Counted from the stretch's first letter, positions 36,240-48,752 are shown. The stretch is 64,000 nucleotides of DNA from Dasypus novemcinctus (GCF_030445035.2 NC_080702.1:27978053-28042052); one strand, 5' to 3'. The notes: a model not told the origin generated them from the letters alone. Numbers and translations are program-made.

Positions 36240-38560
36240 TCATTAAGATGACCTGTCATGTCATTTGGCCAATCTGTGCTCATTTGTCTTTCAGAACACT
36301 GGAGAAAGAGCTGATAGGATAAATGTTCCTGGACAGGATTTTTTAAAGGTGATGCTTCCATAAATTGTTGAGTGGACTTTTGTTATTTTACTTTTTGAAG
36401 TTGATATAAAGTTTACTTTTTTATGGACTTGCATACATATTATTCTGCTTGTAAGAAACCCCCACGATGAACTAAACCTATGCAAGCTTTCTTTAAACTG
36501 GCAGGAAGGCTATGCTTCTCTGGGATACAAATTGTGTCAGCCTGTCATTGCAGCAAAACCATAATGACAAATGTATAAGGCAATTCAAAATTCTTTTACA
36601 GGACATTAAACATATTCACAACTACATCCTGTGTCCCAAATCAGTGGGAATCCTCATTTCCCAGATACCCATGCCCAAATTCATGATCACGTATCACTTG
36701 CCTTAAACTTGTAACCACTGCAAAAATCAAGTTTAACCATGGCTGTCTATGCCTTTGATGGGAAATCATTACTTTTAACTTCACAATGCACTGAATATCC
36801 CTCCCCACTACTTACAAACACAACCGAATGGTTCCTGGAACCGTGTTTATTAAGACATATTGATGTTGTAAAATAAATGATGACTTTGCTCACTGAGGAA
36901 AGGAAGCCTTCTATCCTCTGAAACCAGAACCTAGAGTACATTATTTCATGGCAAGTTGTGTACCTTTTGAGTCAAGGATGCTCAAAAACTAGCATCAAGT
37001 AAGGAATATGATTTCTGAGCAAGAAAGGTTTTATTTGAATAGTGACCCTGACTCTGTCCCTTGCTAGGATTGTGTTCTCTGGCAATTTACTTAAACATAT
37101 AGGCCTCAGTTTTCTTTACCTGATATGAGGAAAGTGGTGATTCTCACATGAAAAGACAGGGTCAAATCATTCACCCCGTAACATAAAACCCATGTGGTTT
37201 TATTTGGTTGCAACACTGCAGTTGTCACAGAGGAAGCAAGAACACATAGCCACTAGCAGTATTAACAAAACATAATGTTTACTATACAAATTGGACTGTA
37301 TACAATTACAGTGTAGGAGAAGAGTCAGATACTCAGGAAATATTCCCAACCATAACAGTTAAAATCAGTGCCATGATGGATACATTAGGGCTTCTGAACT
37401 TTGGATTTATCAAAGATGATGTGGAGTTTGTGGAGATATCTCTGGAAACCTATAGCTCTGAGAAAATACAAGTCAAGTAGATGGTGTTGGGTTTTGAGGA
37501 TGCTCTTCATTGGCAGAGTCAAGAATCAGGAAAATGAGCTGGAAGCTGGCATCTACAATGTGCCTACACACCTGTCTTGTCTCCTTGTATAGTGGCTCCA
37601 AAACCTGAGTAATGGCCTTCCAAATCTTATTCAATTTTGGGCATTAGTGAATTCTAACATGAAAGGGAACTGAATTCTGGAAAATATACTTTGCTACATT
37701 AACCATTTTGATATAATATCATCCAAGAGATCCATATTCAACTCTATAGATTTTATTGTCGTATCACAGTTCTCACCTAATCAAACAGTTATCATTCAAA
37801 TCCCACCCAGAAGCAAGGACAAAGGCAAAAGGGCAAAAGGTGGAAACAATTCACATGATAGTATACTTTATGGATAAACTTTTTACACTTATACCTCCAT
37901 GTTGATTATTTATTAGCATTGAAGTAGAATAAGGCTCTTCTAGGAAAAAAAAAAAGGAAAAAAATAGCTTTAATCAAGTAAGGAAGAAGAATGGACTATA
38001 TAATTGGCAAATGATGTGCAGTACCTACTACACGACGCTGGTAAGAAAATCTCAACAAATTAATGTAAATTTTCCAATTGCCCTTTATTTACAGAGCAGT
38101 TAAAAATGATTTAGAAATTAAATCTATTTTGCATATTAAAAATACACTTCAAATTTACCAATGGATCCAACAGATTACTTAAATTATAACATTTTTAAAT
38201 TTTGATTTTTGATTACTTAAGTTATAAAAATAAACTCTACCCATTAAAACATTTCTGGCATTGGTAAAAGATTACTTAGAAAATTATTTGTCACCTCAAC
38301 GTTCTATGTCCAAAACTAAGAACTGGAAATTCCTAGCCCAGGAATCCATTTTAAAAATGAGATACTATGTCAAGACAATGTCACTTATGAATTTCATAAG
38401 ATTTCTGTCATGGTTTGAACTTTCTGAACCAATACGAATTCATCACCATCAAGTACTCCCACATCACTTTTATTTACAGAGCTTTCCTCTGAGGGAGTTC
38501 CTTGATGTTCTCAGAATGAGAATTAAAGGTTTTCTTCCTTTTGAACATTTATAGAGTTTC
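36240..38560. other. Unique-looking sequence 3' of the zinc-finger gene
   Basis: No repeat or coding feature is recognised in these 2.3 kb. Part of it is likely 3' UTR of the minus-strand zinc-finger gene. A candidate polyadenylation signal on the minus strand lies at 38,469-38,474 (plus-strand 'tttatt'), about 90 bp past the stop codon. Confidence 0.4.
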
Positions 38561-38562
38561 TA

Positions 38563-40261
38563 TCAGGAATGCATCCTCAGATGCTTCTGTAAAGATGAAG
38601 GCCACTTGAAGGTTTTCCCACATTGGTTGCATTCATAGGGTTTCTCTCCACTGTGTGTTCTCACATGTTTCAACAAGGATGAGGACCAACTGAAGGCTTT
38701 CCCACATTTTTCACATTTATACAGTTTCTCCCCAGTGTGTATTCTCACATGTCCCCGAAAGGATGCAAGCCAACAAAAGGCTTTCCCACAATACTTACAT
38801 ACATACGGTTTCTCTCCCGTGTGAGTCCTTTCATGATTTCTAAATGAACTAGGACAACTGAAGGCCTTCCCACATTGTTTACATTCATAAGGTTTCTCTC
38901 CAGTGTGCATTCTCAAGTGTCCTTGAAAGTATGCAAGCCAACGGAAAGCCTTCCCACAGTACTTACATGCATAAGGCTTCTCTCCACTGTGAGTCCTTTC
39001 GTGTCTTCGAACGGAACTGGGACAACTGAAGGCTTTACCACATTGTTTGCAATTATAGGGTTTTTCTCCAGTGTGCGTTATCATGTGTCTCCTAAAGGCT
39101 GACAGGCAAATAAAGTATTTCCCACATTGCTTACATTCATATGGTTTTTCTCCAGTGTGAATTCTCTCATGTATTCGAAAGGACTGAGGATAACTGAAGG
39201 CCTTCCCACATTTTTTACATTCATAGGGTTTCTCTCCAGTGTGAGTCCTCTCATGCCTTCGAATGGAGGTGGGACAACTGAAGACTTTACCACACTGTTT
39301 ACATTCATAGGGTTTCTCTCCATTGTGCATTCTCACATGTCCTTGAAAAGATTCAAGCCAACTAAAAGTTTTCCCACAACACTTACATTCATAGGGTTTC
39401 TCTCCTGTGTGAGTTCTTTCATGTCTTTGTAATGAACTGGGACAACTGAAGGCTTTCCCACATTTTTTACATTCGTGAAGTTTCTCTCCAGTGTGCATTC
39501 TCACATGTCTTTGGAAGGATTCGAGCCAACTGAAGGCTTTCCCACAATACTTACATTCATAAGGTTTCTCTCCAGTGTGGGTTCGTTCATGTCGTCGAAA
39601 GGAATGGGAATAGCTGAAGGCTTTCCCACATTGCTTACATTCATATGGTTTCTCACCAGTGTGAATCCTTTCATGTCTTCGAAAGGAAGTGGAACAAATA
39701 AAGGCTTTAGCACATTGTTTACATTCATATGGTTTCTCTCCAGTGTGTTTCATCATGTGTCTTCCTAAGGATGAGGGGTAAATACAGTTTTTACCACATT
39801 TCTTACATTTATATGGCTTCTCTCCACTGTGGTTTCTCCTACATCTTGTAAGACCGGAGAACTCACTGAAGACTTTTGCATACTGCTTGCATTCATAGGT
39901 TTTATAAACAGTGTGAGTCCTTATATGTCGAGTGAACCAATAGCAATGAGTAAAGATTTTTCCACAAAATTTACAGAAAAGGGATTTCTTTCTGCTGTGA
40001 GTTTTCATACACATTCTCAGGTAGGAGGGTGAAGTGTAGGTCTGCCCACGTTTCTGGTATTCATGCGATCTGTGTCCGGTATGAGATCTGATATGCCACT
40101 TAAGTAATGTATGATGCACGAAGACTTTTCCACACTCACTGCATTCATACGGACATACTCCAGGGGTTTTCTTGTACAGATTAAGGTTTGGAATCTGGCT
40201 GAAGGTTTCTCTACACTTATTACTTTTATTGCTTTCAAGGACTCTCTGCACCACCTGATTT
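38563..40261 (-). CDS. KRAB zinc-finger protein, terminal finger exon
   Basis: This exon encodes a linker ('[21 protein letters not shown]', then a '[11 protein letters not shown]' segment) and 19 C2H2 modules joined by TGEKPY-type linkers. Seventeen modules keep both cysteines and both histidines. Two near the N-terminus are degenerate: module 2 ('[12 protein letters not shown]') lacks both cysteines, and module 4 ('[10 protein letters not shown]') has lost the second cysteine and first histidine. Module 5 keeps its ligands but has Cys in place of the core Phe. The frame is open to the stop at 38,563. The frame has no ATG start in the exon; it begins at a TAGCAG splice acceptor. C2H2 arrays of this class bind DNA, and with KRAB they usually recruit TRIM28 and H3K9 methylation to retroelements. 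The linker and finger style resemble the ZNF77/ZNF555-ZNF44 type genes of human 19p13, from memory only. Target and orthology are unknown. Confidence 0.93.
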
Positions 40262-40601
40262 CTGCTAAAAATGAGAAGTATATTACTAATGGCTTCCTTC
40301 GTAAAGACTTAATATTTATTTCATTGAAATTTTAGGCTTTCTGTCATATGTCTGAATTATCAGAAAGTTTAATAAACAGAATACTCTAGAAGAAGGCATG
40401 ACAATAGCCATTAGGTATTTTTAATACATGGTGTTTCCTAAAATTGTTTCCAATTGAATTGTTATATATATGTCAATTTAAGACATTTTTGGTGAAAATT
40501 CTAGAATAAATTTGAAGTTAGGATTATGTACTTTCTTTGTACAATTTCATGATAAAACAAGATTCTTTTTGAATATTGCTTTTTCTTTGCATGCAACTCA
40601 C

Positions 40602-40785
40602 CTCAGGTGTTTCTCTTGGTTTTTGTGCTGATACCCATTGTTACTGTCTTTCCAACTTTTTCCTAAAGTGCATACCCAGGAATCATTTCTTGAGAACTTT
40701 GCTGTTATCTGTTCCCTGGACATGTTTTGCCCAAAATTACTCTCCTGGGAAAATGATTCATTGTCTTTAAAGTGAGTCTCACCAT
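40602..40785 (-). CDS. KRAB zinc-finger gene, linker exon
   Basis: The 184-bp exon is bounded by 'tgtttcag|atggtg' and 'cacctgag|gtgagt', both strong splice sites. It encodes 60 full codons between split codons, including 'ESFSQESNFGQNMSREQ' and 'FSRNDSWVCTLGKSW'. Phases fit: the KRAB-A exon ends with one base of a codon, and this exon supplies two. A comparable segment occurs in ZNF77-like proteins between KRAB-A and the fingers. No canonical KRAB-B box is visible. Confidence 0.85.
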
Positions 40786-40943
40786 CTGAAACAAAACAAG
40801 TTAACAATCTTACACAGAAGGTACACATAAGAAGAGCAAAACTGAGGTGCTTAGTTGTTTCAGAACTTCATCAGTAACAGGCATAAGGGGTCAATATAAT
40901 AAACAGTAAAACTATTGCAATGTTAAAATACATATACTTACAT

Positions 40944-40955
40944 ATATATACTTAC

Positions 40956-40990
<35 letters not shown>

Positions 40991-40996
40991 TACATG
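40944..40996. repeat. TA/CA microsatellite
   Basis: Runs of TA followed by about ten CA units lie in the intron between the KRAB-A and linker exons. Confidence 0.9.
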
Positions 40997-41162
40997 TATA
41001 CCCTTTTATGTGCCCAAAATGATCCATACTCACTGATATTAAAGAGCTTCAAGTCTCTTAACTCAGACTTTAAAGAAACACTGAGTTTAAAACACCGATT
41101 TCACTATCAAGGAAGAATTATTAGATTCTGGGTCCACGATGGCTGTGATTACATCTGTCTTA

Positions 41163-41360
<198 letters not shown>

Positions 41361-42090
41361 CTAAAATGTCCCACATGTGTGCAGGAGGATGAGACTGGTA
41401 GAACATGGAATCAATATGCAATTCAATGAGCGTTCTTAGATGATTCCACAAACTCCTAACATTTATTCCACTACTTTGTCAGAACCATTACTTACTGTCC
41501 ACACTACCTCATAGGTTTAACAGCACCGTGAACACAATGAACTTATCTCCCCATTGGTACTGTGATTTCTTCGAGTCACAGTGTTCTGTAACAGTAGGAT
41601 CCAGAGCACTTTGGAGAATGAGAGAAATGCTACACGAATGGAATAAATATTTCTATCCTAAGACCATAAATTCCTTGGGAGAAAAGTCGTTCTTAATGAC
41701 CAGATGACTCAGCACTACATGAAGCACAGGGTCAAACCTGGATGAGGTTTCAATGAATACTCACTAAAGAACAGGAGGTCTATGGAAATTCAATTTTCTA
41801 AGAGCACATTTTGTCCTGGTGTACTCCAGGGTCTTCAAAAGTAGATAGGGCTAACAGGCTGAGTGAAAATATTCTTTCAGTCCTCTGTTGGCAAAAGGAG
41901 CATGATAGCCCAGTCCCTCAGATTCATAGTAAACTCTGAGCTACAGGATTCCCCTAAGCCCTGGTCTCTGAAAAATACCTTCAACCCAGTGATGTCGACA
42001 TGCAGGAGATGCAGAAAAGGCTACTATGCAGCAATTCAAATGCTAGAATTTACCTACTTGGTAGGGCAGCAGAATAGGAATCCTCCTCTT
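41361..42090. other. Intronic unique sequence of the zinc-finger gene
   Basis: No repeat or exon is recognised upstream of the KRAB-A exon until the LTR at 42,093. Confidence 0.45.
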
Positions 42091-42092
42091 AT

Positions 42093-42544
42093 TGCTTGGT
42101 GGGGATTGAATCATGTACCTCACAAAACACATATTCAAGTACTAATCCCTGGTCCAGTAAGTAGGAACCTATTTTTAAATAGTATCTTTGATGCGCTAAA
42201 GTAAGTCTTGGTGTGCATGAAAGCTCATTTGTAAAGGAGACCTTTGAGGATGTTGTTATGCTATTATAAGGCATGGCCAAACTGAACCAGGACAAGCTTT
42301 GATCTGGTACAGCTGAAATCGTTCTAGGCAAAGGAAATTGGACATGGAAGTAGAAGCCAAAGAGAGATCACCACATTACAGAGGATTGCCAGAAAGCTAT
42401 CACCAGAACCAAATGACTTTGGAGAAAGCATAACCTTGCTGACACCTTGATTCTGAACTTGAAGCCTCCAAAACCATGAGCCAATAAACTTCTATTGTTA
42501 AAGCCAACCTATTCTGTCGTACTTATTGTAAGAGCCCTAAGACA
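42093..42544 (+). mobile_element. MLT1-like LTR
   Basis: 'ggattgaatcatgtacctca' near the start and 'agagccctaagaca' at the end, with 'catgagccaataaacttcta' between, identify an MLT1-type MaLR LTR. Confidence 0.75.
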
Positions 42545-43168
42545 CTGCTGCAAGAGTTGAAATGAGCTGCCTGAATCAGCCCTAACTACTCTGTGTACAG
42601 CACAGCTGCCTCAAATTTCTACAACCTAGTGTACAGAAAAAAGTTAAGTTAGCAGGTCTAAAACTGCTTATCATTAGAAAGACCTGCCTGGAAAGCTGAC
42701 CCTTCACTTGAGTCTCCTGAGATTGTGGGGGGGGGGGGGATCCTATAAACCTGACTGATAAGAAAATCTCAGTGTACCTACTAAAGTGTCTGTGCAAAAA
42801 CATAGTATATGCTAAGCCCCTTCTTTCTATCTGAAACTATGAGTACATGCTAGGCAGAGAGTATAGCCAATACAAACTCTGAGCATCCAGTCTCTAATGA
42901 TCTTCCCTGGTAGACAACATTGCACATGGGTTGTCACAACTCATTGGTGGGGGTTTAAAAAGCCAGTCCCACATCTCTTCAGTGAGAGAGAACTCAAAAT
43001 TTGCAATTGGCTTCCTCTGGATTTTGCCTCACATGCTTTTTCCCTTTGTTATTATTTTCTGTGTACTTTTGCTGTTAACAAACTCAGTCATGAGTATAAC
43101 TATACGCTCACTCCCGAGTTCTCCTAGTGAATCACTATACTTGGAGATGGGATTGAGGACCCACAACA
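42545..43168 (+). mobile_element. Probable ERVL-type LTR
   Basis: The distal part ('catgagtataactatacgct', 'gagttctcctagtgaatcac', 'gaggacccacaaca') resembles ERVL LTRs of the MER21/LTR33 kind. It directly abuts the MLT1 LTR. A 13-G run lies at 42,727-42,739. Boundaries are approximate. Confidence 0.45.
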
Positions 43169-43169
43169 T

Positions 43170-43558
43170 GCCTGCTGGGGACACGTCACATTATGGGGAT
43201 TTCATCTAAAAATTTTAAAGATCCATGAATTATACTGAGAATAGACAGATGAGAGGGGGCAGGTGTGGAAGTGTGGAGATATCTTAGGAGCTTAAAGCCA
43301 TAACCAGGTGAAAAGAAGATGGGTCTGCCTGGGAATTTTCAATGACCTGCTGTGCATGGTCAGTATCCTAGCTATCATCTGAAGACCTAGAAAAATTCCC
43401 TGATGACTGAAGGTGAAACAAAAACAGAGTAAGAGGAGTCAAAGATGACTCAGATTTTCACACAAACTATAAAGATGGTACTTCCATCAGTGAGATGTAG
43501 AAAGTCAAATGGATTCAGTTCTTGGAGTGGGAATGAGAAATTCATGATGAGGTATATT
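43170..43558. other. Unclassified sequence
   Basis: No recognised feature. It is the target region of the L1 insertion at 43,571. Confidence 0.35.
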
Positions 43559-43570
43559 GAAATGGAGGTG

Positions 43571-43908
43571 AACTGGATGGAACGTGGGGAAGTGTGGGCT
43601 ATGGTGTGGAACACGGGACATGGGGTGCAGCGATGCCCGGATATGTACTCACCAGACACAATGGATGTGACATGATGATGGGGGAGAGTGTTGTTGGGGA
43701 GGGGGGCGTGGTGGGGTGGGGGCAGTGGGGGCGAATGGGGACCTCATTTTTTTTTAATGTAATATCTTTTTAAAAAATGAAAAGAAAAAAAAGGAGAAGG
43801 AGAAGGAAAACAAACGCTGTGTTCACAAACTGTGTGATAATTTCAGAAGAAACTCCTAAGTATTTTAGCAAAAAATAAAGAATAAATGGATTAAAAATAA
43901 ATAAAAAA
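43571..43908 (+). mobile_element. Short 5'-truncated L1 3' end with target duplication
   Basis: The insert matches the last part of the L1 3' UTR at 58,170-58,395, including the G-rich tract and 'tttttaatgtaatatctttt', then a long A-rich tail. The direct repeat 'gaaatggaggtg' at 43,559-43,570 and 43,909-43,920 marks the insertion. Confidence 0.85.
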
Positions 43909-43924
43909 GAAATGGAGGTGGACA

Positions 43925-44480
43925 GAAGACTTGCAAGTGGCTACACACAGAATAACCATTGGCCCTAAAGGTAAAAATTAGAAAATATGCAAATGGCCAC
44001 TTAGCAATAGAATTAATAAATGATAGTAGTATATTACTCTAAGCAAATACAAGAGAGGAATAAAAGTAAATGAACTATTACCCCATGGGAGAGTCTGAAG
44101 TAACTTTTATTTTTTCTGAATAACTTTGAATAAAGGAAATTGGACATGAAATAGTACAGTGTGATTCCATTTATATGCAATATGAGGCATGTAATATAAA
44201 ACTTATTTATTTAAGGATGCATACACAGGTTTTGATAAAAACTATCAAGAACAAGGCAATCATCTTCAGGTAATTCAGGACATGGAACATGGTTACATCT
44301 GGAAAGTAAGGGGGTCTGTCATTAGGATTGATTATGGTAGGATATCAGGTGTGAAACCTTGTTCTGTATCTAGGGACTTCATTTCACAAATGTTTATTTT
44401 TTAAATGATTTCCAGGAACTATACATGTCATGCATTTTCCAGCATGTATGCTATACTTTACTATAAAAACTCCAAAATAA
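43925..44480 (+). mobile_element. Old L1 3' end (L1M type)
   Basis: 'gaaatagtacagtgtgattc' and 'catttatatgcaatatgagg' followed by 'ggttacatctggaaagtaag' are landmarks of old L1 ORF2 ends and 3' UTRs. Confidence 0.5.
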
Positions 44481-45095
44481 TGTTTTATCTGTAGTCATCT
44501 AAAGAGTTGTACAACATGATTTAATGTTCAAAGCAAAACATGAACAAACACTTAGCAATTGAAATAAATGGTAATGTGCATAGTGTGACAAAGCACTTAC
44601 TAAAAAGAGACTTTCAAAAAAAGGAAAATAATGTCTGTTTTTCCTCCTAAAAATATTAGTAACAAAAAAATGTCTATTACCTCACTCCTAGTCACCAATA
44701 CATTAGAGATTGAATCTAGGGTCACTAAGAAAGAAACAAAAGTATGAGTCATAAGAAAATAAAATCTTGTCTTTATAAAAAGCTCAAGGAACTGTTCACA
44801 TAGAAGAGTTCAAGAAAAAAAAAGTCTCAGAATAAGATTTTCAGCAAATTTCCATATTAAAAACAATGTAAGAATAAAATTTCATTACCCCATTTAATAG
44901 CAAAAGCAGGTTAGAGTAAAAATTTTTAAAATCTACCACAGCAGCACACACAACAGTGTGAGGACTTTGGCTGGTAATTTCTACAGGGAACTAGTGAAAA
45001 TTATTTAAAAACAATCATTCTAGTCTCTGGAAACGGTTCTAAGGAGAAACTGCAAGTGAAGAAACATCTATTCAAGAAAAACTATAAAAATTCCG
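44480..45095. other. AT-rich sequence, nothing recognised
   Basis: Possibly further old L1, but no motif can be read with confidence. Confidence 0.35.
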
Positions 45096-45210
45096 CTAGA
45101 GAGAGGCGAGGCAAGATGGCGTCTGGGTGAGTGCACCTCATAATCTCTCCTGCAAAGAAGCGGCTGAGTAGGGTCGGACTCCTGCTGGACCAAGCTGTTT
45201 CAGCTGTTTG

Positions 45211-45830
45211 CAGGGCAGGAGGTGTCTGGATGTCGATCTGGTGGAATGGTGACAGAGGAAATTCTCGCAAGAGGTAGAATTCTGGGTCTCTTGCACAGAG
45301 GTCGGAGGTTGTGGGCAGGACCCTTTCCCCTGGGGCTGGCGGCCCGGCTGCGGCAATTCCTGAAGGCTTTGTTGTGCCGGGGTGTTCCCAAGCCCTGAGC
45401 AGGATGTTTCAGGGGCTTTCAGGGCGGGAGGTGTCTGGATGTTGATTTGGTGAGACAGTGATGGAGATTATTGCGAGAGGTGGAATTTTGTGTTTCTGAC
45501 TCGGAGATCAGAAGTTGTGGGTTGAGCCCCTCCCCTAGGGCTGGCGACCAGGCTGTGGTGATCCCTGGGATCTTTGCCGTGCTGGGGTGTTCCCAAACCC
45601 TGAGTGGGCTGTTTCAGGGGCTAGCAGGGCAGGAGGTGTCTGGATGTTGATTTGGTGAGATAGTGACAGAAGAGATTCTTGTGAGAGGTGGAATTTTGGG
45701 TTTCTGACATGGAGGTCAGAAGTTGTGGGCGGGACCCATCCTCCTAGAGCTTGCGGCCCAGCGGCGGTGATCCGTGAAGGCTTTGTTGTGCTGCAGTGTT
45801 CCCAGGCCCCGTGTTAACCAGAGGCATGGT
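45211..45830 (+). repeat. Three tandem L1 5' UTR monomers of 205-209 bp
   Basis: 'cagggcaggaggtgtctgga' starts near 45,211, 45,420 and 45,625. Each unit then carries 'ggtggaat', 'gatttggtgaga' type, 'gaagttgtgggc' type, 'ctggcggcc' type and 'gctttgttgtgc' type blocks. Units are CpG-containing and about 85 percent alike by eye. Confidence 0.85.
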
Positions 45831-46306
45831 TCCCAGGTCTGTGTCCCCTAAACCCTGGTGGCTCACGTTCCAGGGACTCACACACTTTGAGTCTGCAATA
45901 TCACAGACTTCCCATCCCCGAATCCACCACAGCCTGAGGTGTCAGAGGTCCTTGATTACCCTAGCCCTCAGCGTTCATGTTGCTTTTTTTTTTTCCTTCT
46001 CTCTCTCCTCGAACTTGGAGGAGTGTACCAGCTGACTTGGGGAGAGTCTGGGAAGAAAGGAGAGGCGAATCTGCTGAGAAAGCCCAATTTACCTAAATGT
46101 CCTGGGATAGGAAACTTGGTCTGGGAGAAGGTGGAGTCAGAAAATCAGTTAGACCTCTCCTAGCACACCTAAGGGGTAGGGACTGTAGGAGGTGCTATCC
46201 AAGCTTCCAGTAGCATAACTGGGGTTTCTGGTGAGGTGTAGATACTCTCACGCTGGAAATAAAGTCATAGTCTTCTGTGTTGAGTTGGTTCAACAAGGAC
46301 CTACTT

Positions 46307-46848
46307 TTTTTTTTTTTATTGACTTTGTAATAATATTACATTAAAAATATATATGTGAGGTCCCATTCAACCCCACCCCCCCACCCCCCCTCTCCCCCCC
46401 CAACAACACTCGTTCCCATCATGACACATCCATTGGATTTGGTAAGTACATCTTTGGGCACCTCTGCACCTCATAGACAATGGTCCACATCATGGCCCAT
46501 ACTCTCCTCCATTCCATCCAGTGGGCCCTGTGAGGATCCATGATGTCCGGTGATCACCCCCGAGACGCCATCCAGGGCAGCTCCACGTCCCAAATACGCC
46601 CCCACCTCTCATCTCTTCCTGCCCTTCCCCATACCCATCGTCCACCATGTCCACTTTTCCCAATCCAATGCCACCTCTTCTATGTGGACATTGGATTGGT
46701 TGTGTCCATTGCACCTCTATGTCAAGAGGAGGCTCAGATTCCACATGGATGCTGGCTGCCATCCTCCCATTTTCAGTTGTAATCACTCTAGGCTCCATGG
46801 TGTGGTGATTGTCCTTCTTCAACTCCATCTTAGCTGAGTGTGGTAAGT
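46307..46848 (-). mobile_element. Antisense truncated L1 3' end with 15-bp target duplication
   Basis: The reverse complement matches 57,860-58,395 closely. Its poly(A) is the T run at 46,305-46,317. Direct repeats 'aacaaggacctactt' at 46,292-46,306 and 46,849-46,863 are identical. Confidence 0.93.
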
Positions 46849-47763
46849 AACAAGGACCTACTTGAATCTCCTACTGGACCTCTCAGGCAGCTTTCCTGCT
46901 GCCCCAGGAGAGAGAGAAGTGAGGAAAGGAGAAAGGGGTAAGGTCAGATTCCTAAGTGGATTATTTAACTGCAAAGAGGATTCCTAGCTTGAAACATTGT
47001 TTTTTTTTGTTTGTTTGTTTGTTTTTGTTTGCTAATATTGCATTGTCTCCTAGACTTTTCTCCCAATTTATCGCCCAAGGTCCTTTTTCATTTATTTAGT
47101 TTTTTTTTTCTCTTTTTCTTGCTTGATTCCCCCCCCCTCTTCTTTGCCACCTTTTTCTCTTCTTTTTTTTCTTTTCTCTCTTTTTCTTCTGATTTTCTTT
47201 ATATAATAGGTGCTCCAAGGAGCACTTCACACTTGCTGTGTTTCCTCATTCTCCATTTCCTCTTTTCTGTCTGTATTGATTTTGGCCACCTACACTATCC
47301 CCTTTCCCCCACATCTTTCTATGCTCCATCATCTACTGTTTCTCTTACATTCCACCTCCCTTTCTTTGGCCCCCAAATTGTCTGATTTTTTTTTCTAATA
47401 CCTTTGTTCTGTTTTCTTTTACCCACTCTTGACATCAGTCTTTCTTTTCTCTTTCCCTCCCTCATGAAAACACTGGCCTTCTAATTCATACTATATTCTT
47501 CCCCATATTCAGTTGATTGTCTCATTATAGATACTCTACTTACTGCTATAAATCTACACAACTTCCATGAGTGTAATATCCATTCTCCTAGATCTCACAT
47601 TGTTGCTCTGTTAACATTTATTACCCGTACTACTTTATATATTTTCTTTTCTTACTCATTTTGCTTTTCCTGGCCCTAATATTCTCCTTCAAAGTGAACT
47701 TAGCCAGCAACAAGAAAATAGAGTAAGAAGAACAAAGTGACAAAGAGAAGACATAATACTTAT

Positions 47764-48752
47764 GCATGAACAACAACTAATTAATCTCCAAGACTTGACA
47801 AAGAAGCTAAGGAACGAAAAACTACAAACCAAACCAATAATCAGGAAAACATGGCCAAATCCAATGAACAAACTAAAGACCAGGAAAAGGAGCAGAACAT
47901 TGGACAAGTAATTAAAGATCTCAAAATATATTAGAGACCAACTTAATGAAATAAAGGAAAGATTATCAATATGAAGAAAACACGTGGAGAGGAAATTGCA
48001 GACATATGCAAAAAGATAACAGATATGATGGTGATGAACACCACAGTTCAAGAAATCAAAAATACACTCCCAGCAAATAGCAGCAGATTAGAAGAGGCAG
48101 AGGAGAGAATTACCAATGTGGGAGACAGTACATCTGAAATCAAACAGATAGAAGAACTGATCAATAAAAATATAGAAAAAATTCAGCCAGGACTTAGAGA
48201 CCTGAATGACAGTGCAAAATGCACAAACATATGTATTATAGGCATCCCAGAAGGAGAAGAAAAGGGAAAGGGGACAGAAGGGGTGTTGGAGGAAATAATG
48301 GCTGAAAACTTCTCAAATCTACTGAGAGAGATGCATGCACATGTCCAGGAAGCACAACGCACCCCAAAACCATAAATCCCAACAGGACTACCCCAAGGCA
48401 TATACTTGTCAAATTATCCAATGCTCAAGACAAAGAGAAAATTCTAAAAGCAGCAAGAGAAAAGAGAACCATCACATACAAGGGAGGCTCCATAAGATTA
48501 AGTGCTGATTTCTCATCTGAAACAATGGAGGCAAGAAGGCAGTGGTATGATATACTCAAGGTAGTAAAAGAAAAAAATTTCCAACCAAGAATACTCTACC
48601 CAGCTAAACTAGCATTCAAAAATGATGGAGAGTTCAACATATTCACAGATAAACAGAAATTGAAAGAGTATGCCAACAAGAACCCTGCCCTTCAAGAAAT
48701 ACTAAAGGGAGTTATGCTGGAAGAAAGAAAAAAACAGGAGAGGCAGAGTTGA
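47764..48752 (+). pseudogene. L1 ORF1 pseudogene
   Basis: The start ATG at 47,764 gives a broken coiled-coil part. The longest open piece (47,971-48,375) covers the end of the coiled coil and the RRM domain ('NICIIGIPEGEEKGKGTEGV'). A shift near 48,373 separates it from the C-terminal domain ('ILKAAREKRTITYKGGSIRL', 48,440-48,510) that ends at 48,752 ('EERKKQERQS'). ORF1p normally coats L1 RNA as a trimer. The next ORF starts 84 bp downstream, the usual L1 arrangement. Confidence 0.85.

Noticed and set aside
39475-39768. Plus-strand and shifted frames inside the zinc-finger exon
   Set aside because: They are shadows of the 84-bp finger repeat and have no independent support.
38600-39800. Regular 84-bp spaced repeats that might suggest a CRISPR array or minisatellite
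   Set aside because: The period is 28 codons of C2H2 finger plus linker in an open frame, and the genome is mammalian.
40254-40254. GTG as start of the finger protein
   Set aside because: The exon begins at a splice acceptor just upstream, in phase with the linker exon. Translation starts in an upstream exon.
45082-45391. CpG-rich region at 45.1-45.8 kb as the zinc-finger gene promoter
   Set aside because: The CpGs belong to L1 5' UTR monomers. L1 antisense promoter activity is possible, but nothing in the sequence links it to the gene.
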